Below are positions 1 through 6,685 of a stretch of DNA of 12,951 nucleotides, one piece after another. Source of the DNA: an uncultured Rhodospirillales bacterium (GTDB lineage: Bacteria; Pseudomonadota; Alphaproteobacteria; ATCC43930; CGMCC-115725); contig CAIUCF010000081.1 of NCBI GenBank assembly GCA_903897565.1, positions 1-12,951 of the forward strand, in the 5' to 3' direction. Both the position numbers and the translations under genes were made by a program. The first letter of the stretch is position 1. Each line of letters begins with the position of its first letter. The notes beneath the pieces are model-generated. The model was not told where the DNA came from. It ran no database searches and saw nothing but the letters and a program-made list of their open reading frames with translations.

Positions 1-856
1 CGGCTGGGTCAATGCGGCGGCGAACTATTCCCAACCAGTCGCGATCGATGCCGTGATGCGGGCGATGGCTGCGGGCGAGATCGTCGCGTCGAAACATCCC
101 GACTATGCCGTCGGCGAACGGGTCATCGGCTGGTTCGGTTGGCAGGATTACGCGGTCTCGGATGGTGCCTCGGTCGTGCGCAAGATCGCCGAGACCGATC
201 TGCCGATCTCGCTCAGCCTCGGCATTCTCGGCATCAACGGCGTCACCGCCTATCTGGCGCTGATGGATATCGGCGAGCCTAAGCCGGGCGACACCGTCGT
301 CGTCTCGACCGCGGCCGGCTCGGTCGGCTCCGCGGTCGGCCAATTGGCGAAGCTCGCCGGGGCCCGTACCGTCGGCATCGCCGGCGGCCCCGACAAGGTC
401 GCGCTGTGCCGCGAGGCCTTCGGCTATGACGTCGCCCTCGACTACAAAGCCGCCGAGCCGCTGCTGCCGCAATTGCGGGCCGCGTGTCCTGCCGGCGCCA
501 ATGTCTATTTCGACAACACCTCCGGCGCCATCTCGGACGCGGTGGTGAATTGCCTGGCCGTCAATGCCCGGGTCGTGATCTGCGGCACGGCCTCGGTGCC
601 GGTCTGGGAGCCGCCGCCGCTGGGGCCGCGCATGGAGCGCGCGATCCTGACCAAGCGCCTGCGCGTCCAGGGCTTCGTCATGTTCGACCACATGCATCGC
701 TACCTCGAAATCGTCGCCCGCCTTGCCGGTCTGGTTCGCGAGGGCCGGCTCGCCTATCGCGAGGAAATCCTCGACGGCATCGAGGCCTGTCCTGACGCCA
801 TCGCCGGGCTCTATCGCGGCGAAAACCTTGGTAAACGGCTGATCAAGCTCGTCTGA
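1..856 (+). CDS. NADP-dependent MDR-family oxidoreductase (CurA/leukotriene B4 dehydrogenase type), 5'-truncated
   Basis: The gene enters from the left edge in phase 2 (first full codon at position 2) and ends at the TGA at 854-856, leaving 284 visible residues. The family is usually about 335-345 residues, so roughly the first 55-60 are missing. The ATG at 53 is internal, because in-frame coding continues upstream (residues GWVNAAANYSQPV). A Rossmann dinucleotide motif AAGSVGSAVGQ lies mid-protein, followed by a helix and a GGPDK segment of the type that binds the NADP 2'-phosphate in this family. The upstream part reads GEIVASKHPDYAVGERV and GWQDYAVSDG, typical of zinc-free medium-chain reductases that reduce the C=C bond of enones. 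The substrate is unknown. It lies 231 bp from the next gene, with a possible hairpin between, so it need not belong to the acyl-CoA operon. The family call is secure; the specific reaction is not. Confidence 0.88.
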   Translation, partial: GWVNAAANYSQPVAIDAVMRAMAAGEIVASKHPDYAVGERVIGWFGWQDYAVSDGASVVRKIAETDLPISLSLGILGINGVTAYLALMDIGEPKPGDTVVVSTAAGSVGSAVGQLAKLAGARTVGIAGGPDKVALCREAFGYDVALDYKAAEPLLPQLRAACPAGANVYFDNTSGAISDAVVNCLAVNARVVICGTASVPVWEPPPLGPRMERAILTKRLRVQGFVMFDHMHRYLEIVARLAGLVREGRLAYREEILDGIEACPDAIAGLYRGENLGKRLIKLV

Positions 857-869
857 ACGCGGGAAAGGG

Positions 870-890
870 CGCACCCTCATCCGGGTCGCG
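870..890 (+). terminator. Possible weak terminator hairpin after the MDR gene
   Basis: Fourteen bases after the stop codon, CGCACCC (870-876) can pair with GGGT-C-GCG (883-890), giving a 7-bp stem with one bulged C and a TCATCC loop. No U-tract follows, so if it terminates it is not a classical intrinsic terminator. Confidence 0.25.
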
Positions 891-901
891 TCTGAGCCCC
901 G

Positions 902-914
902 ACCGCAGTGCGGT
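902..914. repeat. Perfect short inverted repeat ACCGCA-G-TGCGGT
   Basis: Six-base arms are centred on G908, upstream of the BadH-like operon. It could be a protein-binding palindrome. As RNA it could form only a 5-bp stem with a 3-base loop. No function is demonstrable from this single copy. Confidence 0.3.
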
Positions 915-934
915 TTCAGTAGTGGAAAAACGAC

Positions 935-964
935 ACGAATTTGTGGCGGACGCGACCAATTTGT
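935..964. promoter_or_regulatory. Tandem operator-like repeat ACSAATTTGT x2, 20-bp period
   Basis: ACGAATTTGT (935-944) and ACCAATTTGT (955-964) agree at 9 of 10 bases and start exactly 20 bp apart, which is close to two helical turns. Each is the core of an imperfect dyad centred on AATT: CAC-G-AATT-T-GTG at 934-945 and CGAC-C-AATT-T-GTCG at 953-966. They lie just upstream of the best candidate promoter for the SDR-led operon. Two in-phase dyads before a catabolic operon fit a dimeric regulator. The TetR protein in this window is one candidate, but its own promoter carries a different palindrome. Confidence 0.4.
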
Positions 965-968
965 CGGA

Positions 969-996
969 TTGCATTTTCATCGAATTGTAGTAGATT
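969..996 (+). promoter_or_regulatory. Weak candidate sigma-70 promoter for the BadH/BadI operon
   Basis: TTGCAT (969-974) and TAGATT (991-996) are separated by 16 bp in a locally AT-rich patch. The match is only 3/6 and 4/6 to consensus. Position is the main support: it is about 90 bp before the first gene, after the tandem dyads and before the GTGGTAACCAC palindrome. Confidence 0.25.
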
Positions 997-1009
997 TAAA
1001 TACAAAGCG

Positions 1010-1020
1010 GTGGTAACCAC
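1010..1020. promoter_or_regulatory. Palindrome GTGGT-A-ACCAC, possible operator
   Basis: A perfect 5-bp inverted repeat around A1015 lies about 15-25 bp downstream of the candidate -10 and 67 bp before the first start codon. This is where a repressor site would block initiation. No second copy was noticed in the window, so the binding protein is unknown. Confidence 0.3.
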
Positions 1021-1087
1021 TACCCTGTGCGCGGGCGGTACAAGCTTGACCTGACCGACGCGGCAAGAAACTGTTGGAGGAATTCTG

Positions 1088-1855
1088 ATGCGTGGATTGG
1101 TAGGACGCTCGGCCGTCGTCACGGGCGCCGGGAGCGGGATCGGCAAGGCTATCGCCCTGCGCCTCGGTGCCGAAGGCATGATCGTCGGCGTGTTCGACCT
1201 GAACGGTGAGGCTGCTGCCGGGACCGTCAAGGAAATCAGCGATGCCGGCGGCCGCGCCGTCGCCCAGATCGTCGATATTACCGATTATCCGGCGGTCGTC
1301 GCCGCCGTCGACGCCTTCGAGGCCGAAGTCGGCCCGGTCCATGTGCTCGTGAACAATGCCGGCTGGGATCGCCCGACCTCGTTCATCACGACCACGCCGG
1401 AATTCTGGAAGAAGGTCATCGACATCAACCTCTATGGGCCGATCCACATGACTCATGCGATCGCCGGCCGCATGGCCGGGCGCAAGGATGGCCGCATCAT
1501 CTTCATCGCCTCGGATGCCGGCCGCGTCGGTTCGACCGGCGAAGTCGTCTACTCGGCCTGCAAGGGCGGCACGATCTCGTTCGCCAAGGCCCTGGCTCGC
1601 GAAGTCGCGCGCGCCGGTGTGCTCGTCAACACCATCTGCCCGGGCCCGACCAACACCCCCGCCATGGACGCCTTTGCCGGCGCCGGCGAGCAGGGTCAGA
1701 AGATCCGCGACAGCCTGACCCGCAGCGTGCCGCTCGGCCGCATCGGCGAGGCCGACGATTATCCCGGCATGGTCGCGTTCTTCGCCAGCGACGACGCCAA
1801 GTTCATCACCGGCCAGACGATCAGCGTCTCCGGTGGCCTCTCGATGCACGGTTGA
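1088..1855 (+). CDS. badH: BadH-like SDR dehydrogenase (2-hydroxycyclohexanecarboxyl-CoA dehydrogenase type)
   Basis: A 255-residue classical short-chain dehydrogenase. The start at ATG 1088 follows a strong GGAGG at 1077-1081. Visible elements are the cofactor motif TGAGSGIG (12-19), Asp37 at the end of strand beta-2 (VFDLN) favouring NAD over NADP, NNAG at 89-92, and the catalytic Ser142, Tyr155 and Lys159 in YSACK. Whole-length pattern (NNAGWD, SDAGRVGSTGEVVYSACKGG, CPGPTNT, ITGQTISVSGG) matches BadH of Rhodopseudomonas palustris as I remember it. BadH oxidises 2-hydroxycyclohexanecarboxyl-CoA to the 2-keto compound. The next gene, 11 bases on, is BadI-like and would hydrolyse that beta-keto ring, so the pair is a coherent two-step ring-opening module. 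The symbol denotes similarity. The real ring substrate may differ, because the rest of the bad cluster is absent here. This is the first gene of a long operon. Confidence 0.85.
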   Translation: MRGLVGRSAVVTGAGSGIGKAIALRLGAEGMIVGVFDLNGEAAAGTVKEISDAGGRAVAQIVDITDYPAVVAAVDAFEAEVGPVHVLVNNAGWDRPTSFITTTPEFWKKVIDINLYGPIHMTHAIAGRMAGRKDGRIIFIASDAGRVGSTGEVVYSACKGGTISFAKALAREVARAGVLVNTICPGPTNTPAMDAFAGAGEQGQKIRDSLTRSVPLGRIGEADDYPGMVAFFASDDAKFITGQTISVSGGLSMHG

Positions 1856-1866
1856 GGACAAAGAAA

Positions 1867-2664
1867 ATGAGCAGCGAATACAAGGATATCATCTACGACG
1901 TTCGCGAGAACGCGGTCCATATCACCATCAATCGCCCCGAGGTCATGAATGCCTTCCGGCTGCAGACGGTCGAGGAGCTCATTCACGCGCTGAAGCGCGC
2001 GGATGAGGAGCGCTCGGTCAACGCGGTCGTGCTCGGCGGCGCCGGCGACAAGGCGTTCTGCACCGGCGGCGACCAGAAAGTCCATCTGTCGGAAGACGGC
2101 CTCTACGGCCCGCGCGGCACGGTCGGCCTGCCGATCGAGGATTGCCAGTCGGCGCTGCGCGATCTGCGCAAGGTTTCGATCGCCCGCGTTCAGGGCTACG
2201 CCATCGGCGGCGGCAACGTCTTCGCGACGATCTGTGACCTGACGATCGCGTCTGAGAAGGCCGTGTTCGGTCAGGTCGGCCCGAAGGTCGGCTCGGTCGA
2301 CCCGGGTTGGGGCACCGCCTATCTCGCCCGTCTCGTCGGCGAGAAGAAGGCCCGCGAGATCTGGTTCCTGTGCCGCCGCTACTCGGCCAAGGAAGCCCTC
2401 GAAATGGGCCTCGTCAACAAGGTGGTTCCGCATGATCAGCTCGACGCCGAGGTCGATCAGTGGACTTCCGAGATCAACCAGATGAGCCCCTCGGCGATCG
2501 CGATCGCCAAGCGTTCCTTCAATGCCGACAGCGAGAATATCCGCGGTATCGGCTATCTCGGCATCCAGACGGTCAAGCACTACTACCAGAGCGAAGAATC
2601 GAAGGAGGGCGTGCGCGCCTTCAATGAGAAGCGCAAGCCGAAGTTCAAGGACTTCGCCGGTTGA
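1867..2664 (+). CDS. badI: BadI-like 2-ketocyclohexanecarboxyl-CoA hydrolase (crotonase/MenB-type ring-cleaving enzyme)
   Basis: A 265-residue crotonase-superfamily protein. ATG 1867 is preferred because GAGG at 1854-1857, overlapping the previous stop codon, lies 9 bases upstream. Upstream in-frame codons would overlap the previous gene without a better ribosome site. Motifs mark the MenB/BadI branch rather than simple hydratases: FCTGGDQ (Asp69), YAIGGGNV, GQVGPKVGSVDPGWGT with Ser143 and Asp145, KKAREIW, and a C-terminal tail AFNEKRKPKF. BadI adds water to cleave the ring of 2-ketocyclohexanecarboxyl-CoA to pimeloyl-CoA. The related MenB runs a mechanistically similar ring reaction in reverse. 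The hydratase glutamate pair (GGGxE and LPE) is absent, which supports the ring-hydrolase or Dieckmann-type call. The enzyme is presumably cytoplasmic. The actual ring may be substituted or fused. A DHNA-CoA synthase (MenB) role is the main alternative but fits the neighbours poorly. Confidence 0.87.
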   Translation: MSSEYKDIIYDVRENAVHITINRPEVMNAFRLQTVEELIHALKRADEERSVNAVVLGGAGDKAFCTGGDQKVHLSEDGLYGPRGTVGLPIEDCQSALRDLRKVSIARVQGYAIGGGNVFATICDLTIASEKAVFGQVGPKVGSVDPGWGTAYLARLVGEKKAREIWFLCRRYSAKEALEMGLVNKVVPHDQLDAEVDQWTSEINQMSPSAIAIAKRSFNADSENIRGIGYLGIQTVKHYYQSEESKEGVRAFNEKRKPKFKDFAG

Positions 2665-2683
2665 CCAACTGCGGGTGACGCTC

Positions 2684-4168
2684 ATGGACCAGAACATCAA
2701 GACCACGCGTGAAGCGGGCGGCATTCTCGTGGCCACGATCGACATGCCGGGCCGCCCGATGAACGTGTTCTCGGAATCGCTGATCGATTCGGTCGACCAT
2801 CTGGTCGATCAGGTCGCGGCCGATCCCGAGATCAAGGGAGTCGTCATCACCTCGGCGAAATCGACCTTCCTGGTCGGCGCTGATCTGGAGATGGTCCTCG
2901 GCTTCACCCGCGCCGCGGCGACGCAGAGCCAAGCCGAACTGCACACGTTGTGCGGTCGGCTCGGTCGCCTGTTCCGCCGTCTCGAAGAATCCAAAAGGCC
3001 CTACGTCGCTGCGATCAATGGCCTGGCGTTGGGCGGTGGGCTGGAACTCGCGCTCGGCTGCCATCTGCGTGTCGTCTCCGATGCGTCGGGCGTTCAGCTC
3101 GGTTTGCCGGAAGCCAAGCTCGGCCTGCTGCCGGGCGCCGGCGGCACGCAACGCCTGCCGCGTCTCGTCGGGCTCGCCAAAGCCCTGCCGATGCTGCTGC
3201 GCGGCGAGGCGGTCGGCGCCGCCGACGCCGTCGCCATCGGCCTCGCCGATGTACTGGCGCCGGCGGACCAGTTGGTCGCCGTCGCGATCGAACAGGCCCG
3301 AAGCCTCGGTCAGCCGAAGGTACGCTGGGATCAGCCCGGCTTCTCGGTCGACAAGGCGGGGATCGATCTGCGCGATCCTGCGATCTTCGACATCCTGGCG
3401 CGCCGCGCCGAGCTGAGCGAGGACGATCTGCGCTGGAATCCGGCGTGCCACGCCATCCTGAAATGCCTGGTGCTCGGCCTCGACCAGGACATCGTCACCG
3501 CCGCCAATCGCGAGATGGATTGCTTCGTCGATCTGGTCCGCGATCCGGGCTGCGGCAACATGGTCCGCACATTGTTCATCGACCGCCGCCGGGCCGAGCG
3601 CAGCTTCAACAGCCTCGGCAAGCTCTCGGTCGATCGGGTCACCGTGCAGGGTGAGGCTCCGGCCGTGGTGCTCGGCGCGCTCAAGTCCGGGCGGGTCGAA
3701 ACGGTCAGCGACGGCGCGGAAGCGACGCTCTACGGCGCCGGCGCCAAGGCCGCCGCGGCCGGCGCGACCGATATCGCTCTGTTGGAGAGGGTCGGCGACA
3801 CGCCATCCGCTCATGGCTGCGCGGTCGGGCTCTTTATCTGCGCCAATTCTGCCAACGGCCGCGCCATCGAGATCGTCGTCGAGCGCGATGCGCCTGACGC
3901 CGAGAAGCTGGCGATGGCGCTGGCCCGCAAGCTGCGCGGCACGCCCCTGGTGACGAAGGGCGCCCGTTCCGTGCTCGCCGATCTCGCCGCTGCCCATACG
4001 GGTGGCGACGAAGCCTCGCGGCAGGCTGTCATCTCGGCAGCGGCCCGCGCAGTGGCGGATGGTCTGGTCCAGGATGGCGATCTCGTCGATGTCGCCGCCG
4101 TGACCGCGGGCTTCATTCCGGCGGCACTGGGCGGTCCGATCACGGCCGGTCGTTCGCGGACGGCGTAA
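2684..4168 (+). CDS. FadJ/FadB-type protein: intact enoyl-CoA hydratase domain fused to a reduced, apparently inactive 3-hydroxyacyl-CoA dehydrogenase half
   Basis: The start is ATG 2684, 19 bases after the BadI-like stop, with a weak GGGTGA at 2673-2678; an in-frame GTG at 2675 is possible. The product has 494 residues, against about 700-730 for FadB/FadJ. Residues 1 to about 210 are a crotonase domain with the GAD of the oxyanion region and both hydratase glutamates, Glu121 (GGGLE) and Glu143 (LPEAKLG). The linker (GNMVRTLFIDRRRAER) still resembles FadJ. Where the NAD motif GxGxxG should be, residues 319-326 read VTVQGEAP. The gap to the catalytic-His segment is about 60 residues rather than about 130. 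That segment aligns without gaps to HFFSPVHxMPLVEIV, but the His is Phe384 while the partner Glu396 remains. The C-terminus retains the FadJ ending (GDLVDVAAVTAGFIP, LGGP). The frame is open throughout, so this is a maintained protein, not a frameshifted gene. Hydratase activity is likely; dehydrogenase activity is not. Confidence 0.85.
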   Translation: MDQNIKTTREAGGILVATIDMPGRPMNVFSESLIDSVDHLVDQVAADPEIKGVVITSAKSTFLVGADLEMVLGFTRAAATQSQAELHTLCGRLGRLFRRLEESKRPYVAAINGLALGGGLELALGCHLRVVSDASGVQLGLPEAKLGLLPGAGGTQRLPRLVGLAKALPMLLRGEAVGAADAVAIGLADVLAPADQLVAVAIEQARSLGQPKVRWDQPGFSVDKAGIDLRDPAIFDILARRAELSEDDLRWNPACHAILKCLVLGLDQDIVTAANREMDCFVDLVRDPGCGNMVRTLFIDRRRAERSFNSLGKLSVDRVTVQGEAPAVVLGALKSGRVETVSDGAEATLYGAGAKAAAAGATDIALLERVGDTPSAHGCAVGLFICANSANGRAIEIVVERDAPDAEKLAMALARKLRGTPLVTKGARSVLADLAAAHTGGDEASRQAVISAAARAVADGLVQDGDLVDVAAVTAGFIPAALGGPITAGRSRTA

Positions 4169-4181
4169 CCTTAGACGAAAC

Positions 4182-4217
4182 GGCCGGAACACCCGCCCGC
4201 GCGCGGCGAGCCCGGCC
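4182..4217. repeat. GC-rich inverted repeat abutting the ribosome-binding site of the first acyl-CoA dehydrogenase
   Basis: GGCCGG (4182-4187) and CCGGCC (4212-4217) flank a self-complementary CCGCGCGCGG (4197-4206) in the 64-base gap between genes. The right arm ends directly before the AGGAGG at 4218-4223. It could modulate translation or partly terminate transcription. GC richness alone could also produce it. Confidence 0.25.
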
Positions 4218-4232
4218 AGGAGGAACAGCAAG

Positions 4233-5399
4233 ATGGATTTTTCGATCAACGAAGACCACGAAGCGATCCGCGCCGGCGTCAGGGCCGTCGTCAAGACCTT
4301 CACCGACGACTACTGGCTGGAACGTGACTCCGACGGCAAGTTTCCGTTCGAATTCCATCGCGCCATGGCCGAAGGCGGCTGGCTCGGCATCACCATGCCC
4401 GAGGAATACGGCGGATCTGGACTCGGCCTGACCGAAGCCATGATCATGATGAGCGAAGTCGCCCGTCACGGCGGCGGCATGGCGGCGGCCTCCGGTATCC
4501 ACATCAACCTGTTCGGGCCGCATCCCGTCGTGGTCTACGGCACGCACGAGCAGAAGGCGCGCTGGATTCCCAGGCTGATCTCGGGCGAAGACCAGTGCTG
4601 CTTCGGCTTCACCGAGCCGGATGCCGGTCTCAACACCACCGCGATCAAGACGTTCGCGACCAAGGTTCCCGGCGGCTATCGCGTCTCGGGGCAGAAGGTC
4701 TGGACCTCGACGGCGCAGGTCGCCAACAAGATCATGCTGTTGACGCGGACGACCAAGCTCGAGGATTGCCGCAAGCCGACCGACGGCATCACCATCTTCT
4801 ACGCCGATCTCGACCGCTCGGCGATCGAGGTCCGCAAGATCGAGAAAATGGGCCGCAAGGCGGTCGATTCCAACGCGATCTTCATCGACGACCTGTTCAT
4901 TCCCGACTCCGACCGCATCGGCGAGGAGGGCAAGGGTTTCGGCTACATCCTCCATAGCCTCAATCCCGAGCGCGTGCTGATCGGCACCGAGGCGATCGCC
5001 ATCGGTCGCGACGCGCTCGAGCGGTCGGTGCAATACGCCAAGGATCGCGTCGTCTTCGGCCGCCAGATCGGCATGAACCAGAGCATCCAGCACCCGCTGG
5101 CCGAGCGCTGGATGCAGCTCGAATCCGCCGAGTTGATGGTGCAGAAGGCGGCCTGGCTCTACGACAATCACCGCCCCTGCGGTGCCGAGGCCAATGCCGG
5201 CAAGTTCCTGGGCGCGCGCGCCGGGTTCGATGCCTGCATGCAGGCGATCCTGACCCATGGCGGCTTCGGCTACGCCAAGGAATATCATGTCGAGCGGCTG
5301 CTCCGCGAAGTCACCGTGACCCGCATCGCGCCGATCACCGAGCAGCTGATCTCCTGCTACATCGCCGAGAAGGTCCTCGACCTTCCGAAATCCTACTAG
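4233..5399 (+). CDS. Acyl-CoA dehydrogenase 1 (FAD flavoprotein)
   Basis: A 388-residue acyl-CoA dehydrogenase of normal family length. The start at ATG 4233 has AGGAGG 9 bases upstream. The N-terminal helical domain contains MPEEYGGSGLG. The FAD/substrate strand motif is GFTEPDAGLN (125-134), followed by SGQKVWTS. The C-terminal helical domain has RVVFGRQIG and a GGFGY motif. At the usual catalytic base position of the MCAD class (Glu in YEGT) there is Pro367 (RIAPITE). Instead Glu246 in SLNPERV occupies the position used by isovaleryl- and long-chain acyl-CoA dehydrogenases. The enzyme would insert an alpha-beta double bond into an acyl-CoA and pass electrons to ETF. It is only distantly related to the two other dehydrogenases here and ends 11 bases before the next one. 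The substrate is unknown; a branched or cyclic acyl group is plausible from context. Confidence 0.9.
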   Translation: MDFSINEDHEAIRAGVRAVVKTFTDDYWLERDSDGKFPFEFHRAMAEGGWLGITMPEEYGGSGLGLTEAMIMMSEVARHGGGMAAASGIHINLFGPHPVVVYGTHEQKARWIPRLISGEDQCCFGFTEPDAGLNTTAIKTFATKVPGGYRVSGQKVWTSTAQVANKIMLLTRTTKLEDCRKPTDGITIFYADLDRSAIEVRKIEKMGRKAVDSNAIFIDDLFIPDSDRIGEEGKGFGYILHSLNPERVLIGTEAIAIGRDALERSVQYAKDRVVFGRQIGMNQSIQHPLAERWMQLESAELMVQKAAWLYDNHRPCGAEANAGKFLGARAGFDACMQAILTHGGFGYAKEYHVERLLREVTVTRIAPITEQLISCYIAEKVLDLPKSY

Positions 5400-5410
5400 G
5401 ATCTGCCATC

Positions 5411-6577
5411 ATGATCGAACGTCGCCTGTTCAGCGAAGAGCACGAGATTTTCCGCAACACCGTGCGCCGGTTCATCGAGACCGAGATCGTGCCGTTCCAC
5501 GCCCAGTGGGAGCACGACGGCGTGGTGCCTCGTGACGTCTGGCTGAAGGCCGGCGAGGCCGGGATGCTGTGCTGCACGGTGCCCGAGGAATATGGCGGGC
5601 TCGGCTGCGACTACCTGTTCGACGTCGTCGTGTTTGAAGAACTGGCGCGCGCCGGTACCACCGGCCCGGGCTTCCTGATCCATTGCGATCTGGTCGCCAC
5701 CTATATCCGCTCCTTCGGTACCGAAGCGCAGAAGAAGAAGTGGCTGCCTTTGATGGTCACCGGCGAGGCCATCGGTGCGCTCGGCATGACCGAGCCCCAT
5801 GCCGGCAGCGATCTCAAGGCAATCCGCACCCGCGCGGTGCGCGACGGCGATGACTATGTGATCTCGGGCCAGAAGGTCTTCATCTCCAACGGCCAGAGCT
5901 GCGACTTCGTCGTGCTCGCGACTAAGACGGACACCACGGCCGGTGCCAAGGGCATTACCTTGTTCATCGTCGAAGCCGACCGTCCCGGCTTCCGCCGCGG
6001 CCGCAACCTCGAGAAGCTCGGCCTCAAGGCGCAGGACACCTCGGAGCTGTTCTTCGACGAGGTCCGCGTGCCCGCCACCAATATGCTGGGCGGCGAGAAC
6101 GAGGGCTTCAAGCTGATGATGACCAAGCTTGCGCAGGAGCGTCTGGCCCAGGCCATCCGTTCGGCGTCGGTCATCGAGGCGGTGCTGGAATGGACGGTCG
6201 ACTACACGGCCGAGCGCAAGGCCTTCGGCCAGACCATCGCCGATTTCCAGAACACCCAGTTCAAGCTCGCCGACGTCAAGACCGCCGCCACCATCGGTCG
6301 GGTCTTCGTCGATCGCTGCATCGAGCTGTTCATGGAAGGCAAGCTCGACGCGGTCGATGCGGCGATGGCCAAGATGTGGCTCAGCGACGAGCACGGCAAG
6401 GCGGTCGACGAGTGCCTGCAGCTGTTCGGCGGCTGGGGCTACATGTGGGAGTACCCGATCGCCCGCGCCTATGCCGATGCCCGCATCGTCCGCATCGCCG
6501 GGGGGTCGATCGAGATCATGAAGATGATCATCGGCCGCAGCCTGTTCGCGGGCAAGCGCGCCGCCCGCAGCGCTTGA
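5411..6577 (+). CDS. Acyl-CoA dehydrogenase 2 (long-chain/LCAD-type)
   Basis: A 388-residue protein closely resembling mammalian LCAD in remembered sequence: EHEIFRNTVRRFIETE at the start, GMTEPHAGSD (125-134), SGQKVFISNGQ, QDTSELFFDEVRVPA, KAFGQTIADFQNTQ, and GGWGYMWEYPIA near the end. Glu243 in LAQERL is the expected catalytic base. The MCAD-type position is Gly364 (RIAGGS), as in LCAD and IVD. FAD-contacting segments appear intact. The gene lies 11 bases after dehydrogenase 1, with only a weak ribosome site (AGGAT at 5398-5402). LCAD-class enzymes accept branched and sterically demanding acyl-CoAs, which fits an alicyclic pathway. Electrons would go to ETF. Its stop codon overlaps the -35 element of the internal promoter that follows. 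Confidence 0.91.
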   Translation: MIERRLFSEEHEIFRNTVRRFIETEIVPFHAQWEHDGVVPRDVWLKAGEAGMLCCTVPEEYGGLGCDYLFDVVVFEELARAGTTGPGFLIHCDLVATYIRSFGTEAQKKKWLPLMVTGEAIGALGMTEPHAGSDLKAIRTRAVRDGDDYVISGQKVFISNGQSCDFVVLATKTDTTAGAKGITLFIVEADRPGFRRGRNLEKLGLKAQDTSELFFDEVRVPATNMLGGENEGFKLMMTKLAQERLAQAIRSASVIEAVLEWTVDYTAERKAFGQTIADFQNTQFKLADVKTAATIGRVFVDRCIELFMEGKLDAVDAAMAKMWLSDEHGKAVDECLQLFGGWGYMWEYPIARAYADARIVRIAGGSIEIMKMIIGRSLFAGKRAARSA

Positions 6578-6603
6578 CTCTGTATCCGCAGGGTTATTAT
6601 TAT
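6574..6603 (+). promoter_or_regulatory. Strong candidate sigma-70 promoter inside the gene cluster
   Basis: TTGACT (6574-6579, 5/6, preceded by C as in alphaproteobacterial CTTGAC) and TATTAT (6598-6603, 5/6) are separated by 18 bp. The -35 overlaps the stop codon of dehydrogenase 2. The predicted start, near 6610, leaves a leader of about 75 bases before the DECR-like gene. An AT-rich short inverted repeat (TTATT-AA-AATAA, about 6614-6625) lies at or just after the start site and could be an operator. Confidence 0.55.
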
Positions 6604-6634
6604 CGACCAACAGTTTATTAAAATAAGGTGACGA

Positions 6635-6663
6635 CCCGGGTTCTGCTTGCGAAGCACCCCGGG
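6635..6663 (+). promoter_or_regulatory. Strong hairpin in the leader of the DECR-like gene
   Basis: CCCGGG (6635-6640) pairs with CCCGGG (6658-6663). Inside, TGCTT (6644-6648) pairs with AAGCA (6652-6656), with a TTC/C internal loop and a GCG apical loop, giving 11 base pairs in 29 bases. No U-tract follows. The hairpin ends 11 bases before the AAGGGGGA ribosome site, so it may protect the mRNA or tune translation. It could also be a copy of a dispersed palindromic element. Confidence 0.5.
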
Positions 6664-6685
6664 ATCGCAGCCGAAAGGGGGACTC

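Noticed and set aside
2522..2683. Extended N-terminus for the FadJ-like protein starting at 2522
   Set aside because: It would overlap the BadI-like coding region by 143 bases. The added residues are an Arg/Ser-rich shadow translation, and the crotonase fold begins just after ATG 2684.
2645..4303. A 552-codon minus-strand open frame opposite the FadJ-like gene
   Set aside because: It has the same shadow-frame signature, lacks domain motifs, and overlaps a gene with clear crotonase motifs.
6635..6663. Intrinsic terminator after dehydrogenase 2
   Set aside because: The hairpin is strong, but no T-tract follows. It lies downstream of a good promoter and just before a ribosome site, so a leader structure fits better.
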